Of a stretch of DNA of 64,000 nt, positions 20,405-27,327 are shown piece after piece. A program made the position numbers and the translations under genes. The DNA lies in assembly GCA_023388935.1 (NCBI GenBank), contig JAEWFG010000378.1, positions 1 to 64,000 on the forward strand. The letters run 5' to 3'. The stretch comes from Pseudomonadota bacterium (lineage in GTDB: Bacteria > Pseudomonadota > Alphaproteobacteria > Rhizobiales > Xanthobacteraceae). Within the stretch, counting starts at the first letter, position 1. Each line of letters begins with the position of its first letter. The notes under the pieces are model-generated. The model did no database searches. It saw only the letters and a list, made by a program, of their open reading frames with translations, and was not told the DNA's origin.

Positions 20405-21715
20405 ATGCGCTTGCGCATGGCTGCCCGCATGGCGTGTGGGCTGATGGTCGCGATTGCGACAACGGGTCTGGTCGTGTCCGCCCAGGCTCAGGACAAGAAA
20501 ATCAAGATCGGCGTTATTTTTGACCTGACCGGCCCGCTCCCGGGCGGTGGCTCCGAGCTCGAATATATCGGCACCAAGATCATCCTCGACCAATTTAGCA
20601 AGAGCGGCGTCGAGGGTTACAAGGTCGAGGCTGTCTACGCTGATGCCCAGAGCAAGCCCGACATTGCCATCAACGAGTCCGTGCGCCTGCTCGAGCAGGA
20701 GAAGGTGGACATGGTGCTCGGCTTCTTCTCCTCGGCGCAATGCGTGCCGGTGGCGGCCCGCGTCGAGCAGCTGAAGAAGTTCATGTGGATGACGACCTGC
20801 ATCTCGTCCGCCGTGTTCGCCGACAAGAACTACAAATACGTCTTCCGGCCGCAGGCGAGCGGCGACCAGTTCGGTGCGATGACGATGGATTTCATCGCGC
20901 AGAACGCCAAGGCGAAGCTGGGCAAGGAGCCGAAGGACCTCCGCGTCGCCATCATCCACGAGGACGGCTCCTACGGCGTCGACGTCTCCAAGGGCAATGA
21001 GGCCGGCGCGAAGAAGGCCGGCTTTAATGTGGTCCTGAAGGAGGGTTATTCGGCGACCGCACCGGATCTCTCCGCGCTGGTGACCAAGCTGAAGCGCGCC
21101 AAACCCGACGTGATCTTCCATACCGGCTACAATCCCGACATCACACTGTTGCTGCGGCAGGCGCGCGAGCAGGGCCTGAAGTTCGCAGCTCTCGTCGGTC
21201 ATGGCGCCGGCTACGGTGTCTATGAGAAGCTCAAGGAAGGGATGGGCACTGACGCGAACTACATCTTCAACACCGACCCGATCTCGATCTGGCTTGCCAA
21301 CCAGAAGACGATGGATCCGAAGCTCGCGCCGGTCATCAAGATGGTCGGCGAGGAGTTCGACAAGATCAAGCCGGGCGTAGCAATCCGCTCCGCACATGTC
21401 GGTATTGGCGCATCCAACACCTACGTCTTCATGAACGACGTTCTCCCGCGCGCGATCAAGAAGTATGGCGGCGTCGATCCCGACGCCCTGCGCAAGGCCG
21501 CGCTCGACACAGACATCCCCGAAGGCGGCACCATGCTCGGCTTCGGGGTGAAGTTCTACGGCGAAGGTACGCCGATGGCCGGGCAGAACGAGCGGTCATT
21601 TCCGGTCGTGATCCAGTATATCGACGACAAGTCCTCCGTAGTGTGGCCCAAGAGCCAGGCGCAGCGCGAGGCTGTGCTGCCGGTGCCGAAGGGCACCACC
21701 TACAGCAACCAGTAG
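20405..21715 (+). CDS. LIV/amide-type ABC transporter substrate-binding protein
   Basis: 436-residue periplasmic binding protein of the branched-chain amino acid/amide family. A signal peptide ending SAQAQ leads into KIKIGVIFDLTGPLPGGGSE, the family's first strand; VDMVLGFFSSAQCVPVAARVEQ and VTKLKRAKPDVIFHTGYNPD follow the standard two-lobe order. AGGGAGG five bases before 20405 fixes the start (an in-frame TTG is one codon upstream). First gene of a five-gene transporter operon. The ligand is not predictable; urea, amides, aromatic acids and amino acids are all possible. Confidence 0.9.
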   Translation: MRLRMAARMACGLMVAIATTGLVVSAQAQDKKIKIGVIFDLTGPLPGGGSELEYIGTKIILDQFSKSGVEGYKVEAVYADAQSKPDIAINESVRLLEQEKVDMVLGFFSSAQCVPVAARVEQLKKFMWMTTCISSAVFADKNYKYVFRPQASGDQFGAMTMDFIAQNAKAKLGKEPKDLRVAIIHEDGSYGVDVSKGNEAGAKKAGFNVVLKEGYSATAPDLSALVTKLKRAKPDVIFHTGYNPDITLLLRQAREQGLKFAALVGHGAGYGVYEKLKEGMGTDANYIFNTDPISIWLANQKTMDPKLAPVIKMVGEEFDKIKPGVAIRSAHVGIGASNTYVFMNDVLPRAIKKYGGVDPDALRKAALDTDIPEGGTMLGFGVKFYGEGTPMAGQNERSFPVVIQYIDDKSSVVWPKSQAQREAVLPVPKGTTYSNQ

Positions 21716-21729
21716 CGCGGAGTGCTCCG

Positions 21730-22497
21730 GTGTTGGAGGTCAGCGGGCTCGTGAAGCGGTTTGGTGGCTTCACCGCCGTCAACAACGTGTCGTTCAGGGT
21801 CGATCAGGGCGAGATCCTAGGTCTGATCGGCCCCAACGGCTCGGGCAAGAGCACGATCTTCAATATGCTGTCCGGCACGCTGGCGCCGACTTCCGGCTCG
21901 ATCCTGTTCGGTGGGCGTGAGATTTCTGGCCTCGCGCCACACCGGATCATCAACAGTGGCGTCGGCCGCACTTTCCAGATCCCGCGGCCGTTCCGTCGCC
22001 TGACGATTTTCGAGAACGTTACACTCGCCGGCTTCTACGGTCAGGGTCGAGATAGCCGGGCCAGGGCGGAGGAGGCGGCCGAGCGATCGCTTGCAATGGT
22101 TGGCCTGCCGACCGATCGCCATGCCAGCGTCGACGGACTGGGCGCAGCCGGCTTGAAGAAACTCGAGCTGGCGAAAGCGCTCGCCACCGCGCCAAAATTG
22201 CTGCTTGCCGACGAGAGCCTTGGCGGTCTCGACGAGGCCGAGATGGACCAGGCGGCCAACATGCTGCGCAACATCCGCGACGAGCTCGGCATCACCATCA
22301 TCTGGGTCGAGCACATCATGGGCGTTTTGATGCGCGTCGTCGATCGCGTCATGGTGCTCGATCACGGCGAGAAGATCTCTGAAGGCGTACCGAGCGTGGT
22401 CGCGGGCGACCCGCGCGTCATCGAGGTCTATCTCGGCACCGACGCCGAGACCACGCAGGCCGCGGCTGCGGAAGCGCGCCGCCGCGCGGGAGGCTAG
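21730..22497 (+). CDS. LivG-type ABC transporter ATPase
   Basis: 255 residues: LVKRFGGFTAVNNVSF, Walker A GPNGSGKST, GVGRTFQIPRPFRRLTIFEN, Walker B LLLADESLGGLDEAE and ITIIWVEHIMGVLM at the H-loop, all LivG-like. The usual LSGGQ signature is replaced by LGAAGLKKLELAKAL, a divergence seen in some amide transporters. GTG at 21730 is taken as start: GGAG lies seven bases upstream and the family begins at LEVSGL. The preceding stop is 14 bases away. Confidence 0.88.
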   Translation: MLEVSGLVKRFGGFTAVNNVSFRVDQGEILGLIGPNGSGKSTIFNMLSGTLAPTSGSILFGGREISGLAPHRIINSGVGRTFQIPRPFRRLTIFENVTLAGFYGQGRDSRARAEEAAERSLAMVGLPTDRHASVDGLGAAGLKKLELAKALATAPKLLLADESLGGLDEAEMDQAANMLRNIRDELGITIIWVEHIMGVLMRVVDRVMVLDHGEKISEGVPSVVAGDPRVIEVYLGTDAETTQAAAAEARRRAGG

Positions 22498-22500
22498 ACG

Positions 22501-23205
22501 ATGCTGGAACTCCGCGCCGTCAATGCCGGCTATGGCACGTTCCAGGCGCTGTTCGACGTCGATCTGGACGTGAAGGCCGGCGAGGCCGTCGGCGTCATCG
22601 GTCCGAACGGCGCCGGCAAGACCACCCTGATGCGCGTCATCTCCGGCCTGATCCGTCCCTCGCGCGGGTCGATCAAAATGGAAGGCGTCGATGTCGTGGC
22701 GACGCCGCCGCACAAGATCGTCAGCCTCGGGATCGCGCATGTTCCGGAGAACCGGCGGTTGTTTCCGCAGCTCTCGGTCGACGACAATCTCAAGATGGGC
22801 GCTTTCATGAAGGAGGCGCGCGGCCACTATGCCGAGCGGCTCGATGTCGTGTTCGACCTGTTTCCGCGCCTGAAGGAGCGCCGTCATCAGATGGCGGGCA
22901 CGATGTCCGGCGGCGAGCAGCAGATGTGCGCAATCGGCCGCGCGTTGATGTCGAATCCAAAACTCTTGCTGCTCGACGAGCCCTCGGCGGGATTGGCGCC
23001 GGTCGTGGTGCAGCAGGTGTTCGAGCTGGTGAAGCGGATCCGCGCCAGCGGGCTAACCGTGTTGATCGTCGAGCAGAACGTGCAGCAGGTGCTGCGGGTG
23101 GTCGACCGCGCCTATCTGATCGAGGCGGGCACGATCAGGGTATCCGGTACCTCGGCCGAGATGCTGGCGAGCGACACGGTCAAGGAAGCGTATCTCGGGG
23201 TGTGA
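22501..23205 (+). CDS. LivF-type ABC transporter ATPase
   Basis: 234 residues: Walker A GPNGAGKTT, HVPENRRLFPQLSVDDNL, signature TMSGGEQQMCAIGRALM, Walker B LLLLDEPSAGLAP and LIVEQNVQQVLRV. These are textbook LivF features. The start is three bases after the LivG-type stop. It forms the ATPase heterodimer of the operon with the preceding gene. Confidence 0.93.
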   Translation: MLELRAVNAGYGTFQALFDVDLDVKAGEAVGVIGPNGAGKTTLMRVISGLIRPSRGSIKMEGVDVVATPPHKIVSLGIAHVPENRRLFPQLSVDDNLKMGAFMKEARGHYAERLDVVFDLFPRLKERRHQMAGTMSGGEQQMCAIGRALMSNPKLLLLDEPSAGLAPVVVQQVFELVKRIRASGLTVLIVEQNVQQVLRVVDRAYLIEAGTIRVSGTSAEMLASDTVKEAYLGV

Positions 23206-23210
23206 GGGGC

Positions 23211-24092
23211 ATGCAGGCATTCCTCGACATTTTCGACATCTATCTGCTGGAAGCCGTCATCAACGGCATCCTGCTCGGTGGCGTGCTGGCGCTGCTCGCG
23301 CTCGGGCTCAATTTGATCTTCGGCGTCATCGACGTGACCTGGATCTGCTACGCTGAGCTCGTGATGATCGGCATGTACGCCATGTATTTCCTCGTGCAAT
23401 ATTTCGGCGTCAGCTATTTCGTCGCCGCGCCGCTCACGATCCTGCTGGTCGCAGTTCTCGGCGCGCTTCTGCACTACCTCGTGATTGCGCCGCTGCTGAC
23501 CGCGCCGCCGATCAACCAGTTGCTGGCCACTGGCGGCGTGCTGTTCGTGCTCCAGAGCTTCGCCACCGTCGCCTTCGGCATCGACTTCCGCAATCTCGGC
23601 ATCCGCCTGCCAGTGCTGGCCTTCGGTGACATGAATTTCAGCTACGCGCGGCTGCTCTCGTTCCTGGCCGCGCTGGTCGGCATGATCGCCGTCTACCTCT
23701 TCATGACACGGACCTTCACCGGCACTGCCATCCGCGCCATCTCGCAGGACCGGCAGATCATGGCGCTGATGGGCGTCGACACGAAGCGGATGTATCTCAT
23801 CACGTCGGCGCTCGGCGGCGCGCTGGCCGGACTCGCCGCGTGCCTGCTGGTGTTGCAGTATGACGTGCACCCCTTCGTCGGCCTCTCGTTCGGGCCGATC
23901 ACCTTTCTGATCTGCGTGCTCGGCGGGCTCGGCAATTTTATCGGCGGCTTCATCGCGGCCTTCGTCTTCGCCGAGATCATCTCCCTCGGCGGTCTCTTCT
24001 CCGATCTCGAATGGGGTTATGTGCTCGCCTTCGCCTTCTTCATCGTCATGATGTTCATCCGGCCCGCGGGCCTGCTGGCGAGGCGCCGATGA
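23211..24092 (+). CDS. LivH-type ABC transporter permease
   Basis: 293 residues with about eight membrane helices. LLGGVLALLALGLNLIFGVI near the N-terminus, AIRAISQDRQIMALMGVD (the EAA-like coupling segment) and FIGGFIAAFVFAEIISLGG at the C-terminus are typical of LivH. ATG at 23211 lies five bases after the preceding stop with GAGGGGC as RBS. It overlaps the LivM-type gene as ATGA. Confidence 0.92.
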   Translation: MQAFLDIFDIYLLEAVINGILLGGVLALLALGLNLIFGVIDVTWICYAELVMIGMYAMYFLVQYFGVSYFVAAPLTILLVAVLGALLHYLVIAPLLTAPPINQLLATGGVLFVLQSFATVAFGIDFRNLGIRLPVLAFGDMNFSYARLLSFLAALVGMIAVYLFMTRTFTGTAIRAISQDRQIMALMGVDTKRMYLITSALGGALAGLAACLLVLQYDVHPFVGLSFGPITFLICVLGGLGNFIGGFIAAFVFAEIISLGGLFSDLEWGYVLAFAFFIVMMFIRPAGLLARRR

Positions 24093-25108
24093 TGGGGCAG
24101 GGCCGGCTCGCTGCACGGGCGGTGGGACTGGGGACGCTGGTTGCGCTGCCCTTCGTCTATCGCGATCCCTATCATCTGCACATCCTGGTGCTGATCCTGA
24201 TCTGGTCGTTCGCCTATACGTCCTGGTCGATGATGGGGCGGTTCGGCCTGGTCTCGCTCGGCCATGGCGGGTTCATGGGGATCGGGGCCTACGTCACGGC
24301 TCTGCTTTGGAATCATCTCGGACTGTCGCCCTGGATCGGCATTCCCGTCAGCATGGTGGCGGCCGGCGCGCTGGCGCTGATCGTCGGCTACCCCTGTTTC
24401 CGCTTCCGCATCACCGGCCACTATTTCGTGCTGGTGACGCTGGCGCTCTCCGGCATCGTGCTCCAGGTCATCACTGCGACGCGCGACTATACCGGCGGCT
24501 CGCTCGGCTATACGCCGAACCGGGCCTTGGGCAACAAGCTGCTGGCGCTCCAGTTTGACGACAAGACGACGTGGTACCTGATCGCGCTCGCGGTCTGGCT
24601 TGGAGGCATCGTGGTCTGGCATCGGGTCGACCGCAGCATGGCACGCTATGCGCTGGAGGCGATCTCGGAGGACGAGGACGCCGCGGCCGCTGCCGGCGTC
24701 GACGTCACTGCGGAGAAGCTGAAGATCACGCTGCTCAGCGCATTGATGACGGCACTCGCGGGCGCGATCTACTGCCAGTACCAGATGTTCATTACGCCCG
24801 ACACGGTCAGCGGCATCGCCGTGTCGCTTCAGATGGTGTTCGCGGCGATCGTCGGCGGCCTGTTCGTCTCGCTCGGCCCGACCGTCGGCGCCATCATCAC
24901 CATCTTGTTGGCCGAGACCCTGCGCATCGGCTTCGGGACTAAGGCGGTCGGCTGGGACAACCTCGTCTACGGCGTGCTGCTCGTCCTTTTCATCATATTC
25001 CTTCCCAAGGGCATCCTTGGTAGCTTGCTCGACCGATTGAAGCCGCAACGCAAGGTACCCCGCGCTCATGAGCAAGAATCCGTCCAAATCGCTCGCCCAG
25101 GAGCTTGA
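24089..25108 (+). CDS. LivM-type ABC transporter permease
   Basis: 339 residues with eight to nine helices. GRFGLVSLGHGGFMGIGAYV is the conserved LivM opening; ARYALEAISEDEDAAAAAGVD is the coupling segment; SLGPTVGAIITILLAETLRI is near the end. Start at 24089 or the adjacent ATG at 24092. Its last 41 bases overlap the start of the polyphosphate kinase 2 gene in another frame, an uncommonly long overlap that suggests translational coupling. Confidence 0.92.
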   Translation: MMGQGRLAARAVGLGTLVALPFVYRDPYHLHILVLILIWSFAYTSWSMMGRFGLVSLGHGGFMGIGAYVTALLWNHLGLSPWIGIPVSMVAAGALALIVGYPCFRFRITGHYFVLVTLALSGIVLQVITATRDYTGGSLGYTPNRALGNKLLALQFDDKTTWYLIALAVWLGGIVVWHRVDRSMARYALEAISEDEDAAAAAGVDVTAEKLKITLLSALMTALAGAIYCQYQMFITPDTVSGIAVSLQMVFAAIVGGLFVSLGPTVGAIITILLAETLRIGFGTKAVGWDNLVYGVLLVLFIIFLPKGILGSLLDRLKPQRKVPRAHEQESVQIARPGA

Positions 25109-25985
25109 TCGCTACATCACGCCATTCCGCTACGATGGATCTGGCAAGTTTCACCTCAAGGCGCACAAGACCAGCGAGAAAGGCGATCTCGACAAGGAGA
25201 AGGCGCAGGAGATTCTCGACGCCAACAAGAAGCGGCTGATCGATTTCCAGGAGAAGCTCTACGCCCAGGACCGCTGGTCGCTGCTGATCGTGCTCCAGGG
25301 CATGGACGCCGGCGGCAAGGATTCCGCGATCAAGGCGATCTTCGAGGGCATCAATCCGCAGGGCTGCGAGGTCCACGCCTTCAAGCAGCCGAGCAGCAAG
25401 GAGCTCAACCACGACTTCCTCTGGCGCCACGTCATCGCGCTGCCCGAGCGCGGCCACATCGGTATCTTCAACCGCTCCCATTACGAGGAATGCCTGGTGA
25501 CACGCGTACACCCGGAGATCCTCGCCAAGGAGAAGCTGCCGCCGAAGCTCGTCACCAGGAACATCTGGAAGGAGCGGTTCGAGGACATCTCTGCCTTCGA
25601 GCGCTACCTCTGCCGCAACGGCACCGTAGTGTTGAAATTCTTTCTCAATCTCTCCAAGGAGGAGCAGCGTGAGCGCTTCCTCGACCGGCTGGAGGATCCG
25701 GCCAAGCAGTGGAAGTTTTCCATGGACGACATCGAGGAACGCGCGCTGTGGCCGCGCTACCAGGCGGTCTATCAGGACATCGTCCGGCACACGTCCACGT
25801 CCCATGCGCCCTGGTATGTCGTGCCGGCCGACCACAAATGGTTCGCGCGCGTCGTGATTGGCTCGGCGATCGTCGCTGCGCTCGAAAAGCTCGACTTGCG
25901 TTTCCCCCGCGCGGACAAGGCCTCGCTGGAGGAGTTCAAGGAGGTGCGCGAGGCGCTGGAGCGCGAAGGGAAGGGGAAGCGATGA
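25068..25985 (+). CDS. ppk2: Polyphosphate kinase 2 family protein
   Basis: 305-residue PPK2, which moves phosphate between polyphosphate and nucleotides in the cytoplasm. The P-loop GMDAGGKDSAIK is at residues 78-89, and IGIFNRSHYEECLVTRVHPE is the Walker B/lid region with the conserved NRSHYE. ISAFERYLCRNGTVVLKFFLNLSKEEQ and PWYVVPADHKWFARVVI follow in family order. The length fits single-domain PPK2 enzymes that favour ATP/ADP or AMP interconversion; the exact class is not decidable here. It starts inside the livM-like gene. Confidence 0.93.
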   Translation: MSKNPSKSLAQELDRYITPFRYDGSGKFHLKAHKTSEKGDLDKEKAQEILDANKKRLIDFQEKLYAQDRWSLLIVLQGMDAGGKDSAIKAIFEGINPQGCEVHAFKQPSSKELNHDFLWRHVIALPERGHIGIFNRSHYEECLVTRVHPEILAKEKLPPKLVTRNIWKERFEDISAFERYLCRNGTVVLKFFLNLSKEEQRERFLDRLEDPAKQWKFSMDDIEERALWPRYQAVYQDIVRHTSTSHAPWYVVPADHKWFARVVIGSAIVAALEKLDLRFPRADKASLEEFKEVREALEREGKGKR

Positions 25986-26055
25986 GGCGGCGCGGACTTT
26001 GACTGGGCCGCATTTGTTCTACGCTCGATTCGCCGAGCTTTGTTCCGGAGTCGAG

Positions 26056-26325
26056 GTGGTCGTGCTGAAGTCTGTTCTTGCCATGTCCGCACTTGCTACG
26101 CTCGTGATGAGTGCGCCGGCGCGCGCCCAAACCTACGCTCCCCGTTCTCCCGTCTGCCTGCACGTCTTCGGTGAGCTCGAAGGCGAGCGGATGGATTGCA
26201 TCTTCACCTCCATCGCCCAGTGCCGGGCCTCCGCATCGGGTCGGCCGGCGACCTGCCTGATGAATCCCTATTTTGCGCAGGCGTCCGGCGTGCCGCGATC
26301 GAGGACGGGACGGCGCGCTCGCTAA
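26056..26325 (+). CDS. DUF3551 small secreted protein
   Basis: 89 residues. A signal peptide (LKSVLAMSALATLVMSAPARAQ) is followed by a short Cys-containing mature domain: VCLHVFGELEGERMDCIFTS, QCRASASGRPATCLMNPYF. The C-x-W/F-C-x-F-T-S, QC-ASASGR and NPYF pattern is the DUF3551 family common in Bradyrhizobium. Four cysteines probably form disulfides in the periplasm. GTG at 26056 follows GGAG by five bases; GTG 26062 and ATG 26083 are alternatives. Function unknown. Confidence 0.75.
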   Translation: MVVLKSVLAMSALATLVMSAPARAQTYAPRSPVCLHVFGELEGERMDCIFTSIAQCRASASGRPATCLMNPYFAQASGVPRSRTGRRAR

Positions 26326-26582
26326 ATGATCAGCTTGTCGGTGACGGCCTTGATCGCGTCGATGTAGGGCTTTGTGGGACGCAAATACGAGATCGGGTCG
26401 GTCGCGATCACGCCTTGCGGCGTCACCACGAACATCGACTGATGGCCGCCATAGCGGAAGATGTAGACGTTCTCTGTGCCGTCGACCTTCTTGGTCGAAG
26501 TCTGCTGCGGATTTTGCGCGGCAGCGAATCCAAGCCCGGAAATGGAAGCCGCGAGCGCGGCGAGGCAAATCGATATCTTCAT
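26322..26582 (-). pseudogene. N-terminal fragment of an MBL-fold metallo-hydrolase
   Basis: 86 residues from a good ATG: signal peptide (MKISICLAALAASISGLGFA) then NVYIFRYGGHQSMFVVTPQG and VIATDPISYLRPTKPYID, the start of a periplasmic metallo-beta-lactamase-fold hydrolase. It stops at VTDKLII just where the catalytic HxHxDH motif should follow, so it cannot be an active enzyme. Its 3' end overlaps the stop of the convergent DUF3551 gene, suggesting that a rearrangement brought the two together. Confidence 0.65.
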
Positions 26583-26797
26583 GTGTTGCGTTCTGGAAAT
26601 GACGGAGGGCGAAGAGGCGGATATCCTCGCGATCACAAATGCTGCAGGGAAGACTTTATTCCGCAGCATTGAGTCGCGGGGCCCATCCGGGCCGACAATT
26701 CATGTCGCTGTGCGTGGTCGCTTAAGGAACTCGCACGTTCAATTGTGATCTCTCACTCCATTGATCCCGCTTGACAGTTTTGTGTCACGGGAGGAGC

Positions 26798-26842
26798 ATG
26801 GCGCTGGTCGCAAACAAGCGACGCGTATCGTCCACCTCATGA
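26798..26842 (+). CDS. Candidate 14-residue upstream peptide
   Basis: ATG at 26798 with a strong GGGAGGAG directly upstream encodes MALVANKRRVSSTS, whose TGA overlaps the ATG of the next tiny frame (26839). The good RBS and ATGA coupling are the only evidence; it may be a translated leader rather than a functional peptide. Confidence 0.3.
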   Translation: MALVANKRRVSSTS

Positions 26843-26856
26843 GCAAGGGGAGGTCT

Positions 26857-26889
26857 ATGACACCACCTCCGCAAATCCAGCCGCGTTAA
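26857..26889 (+). CDS. Candidate Pro-rich leader peptide with PPP motif
   Basis: ATG at 26857 follows AGGGGAGG by three bases and encodes MTPPPQIQPR. The same frame also opens at 26839, giving MSKGRS before it. Three consecutive prolines are a ribosome-pausing motif, and a highly structured RNA segment begins directly at its stop codon. The arrangement resembles attenuator-type leader peptides such as proline-rich MgtL, but the only downstream gene is an MscS channel 440 bases away. Confidence 0.35.
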   Translation: MTPPPQIQPR

Positions 26890-27000
26890 GTGCGATGGAG
26901 CTCGTTCGGACTATCGCATAGCGGCGGAAACCGCGAACGGCACGCCGGGATAAGGTTTAGCGGGCTGCATCAGTGAGGCAAGGCCCCTACCGTCCCGGCG
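26890..27000 (+). ncRNA. Candidate structured leader RNA
   Basis: Stems that can be drawn by hand: TGCGAT (26891-26896) with ATCGCA (26913-26918); GCGG (26921-26924) with CCGC (26931-26934); and CGCCGGGA (26943-26950) with TCCCGGCG (26993-27000), enclosing GGGCTGC (26962-26968) with GCA-AG-GCCC (26978-26986). CGTTCG (26903-26908) can pair with CGAACG (26934-26939), which would compete with the first two stems. No known riboswitch was recognised. Confidence 0.4.
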
Positions 27001-27092
27001 CTGTATTTTGTAATGCGCTGAACGTAACGGATGGCTGTCACGAGGCCACCGTGGTGAGCGTCTTTAGCATCCTCTCTCTCCTCCTCCTCGCC

Positions 27093-27120
27093 GTCATTCC
27101 GGGTTGATTCCCGGAGTGAC
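27093..27120. repeat. Short imperfect palindrome (CGTCATTCCGGG type)
   Basis: GTCATTCCGGG (27093-27103) pairs with CCCGGAGTGAC (27110-27120), one wobble. It resembles short mobile-looking palindromes found between genes in Bradyrhizobium. It lies between the structured region and the MscS gene and could end a leader transcript. Confidence 0.4.
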
Positions 27121-27327
27121 GGGAGAGGTTTTCTGCGCTGTGTTCCCGTACTTCTCTTGCGCAGAGCTCGCGGTTCCCGTTCGTGCGCTGCGGCAAATGC
27201 CAAGAGAATGTCGTCTCGGTGGCCAACTTCCGACACAGGATCGGGGCGAATAGCTGCAATCCGACCTGACGCAGTGCTTCGGCGGCGAAAGTCCCGACTT
27301 CGACGGCGCATTTTTCAGGGAATCCTC

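Noticed and set aside
26772..26777. TTGACA as a -35 box before the tiny ORFs
   Set aside because: No acceptable -10 hexamer was found at 16-18 bases, so a promoter was not called.
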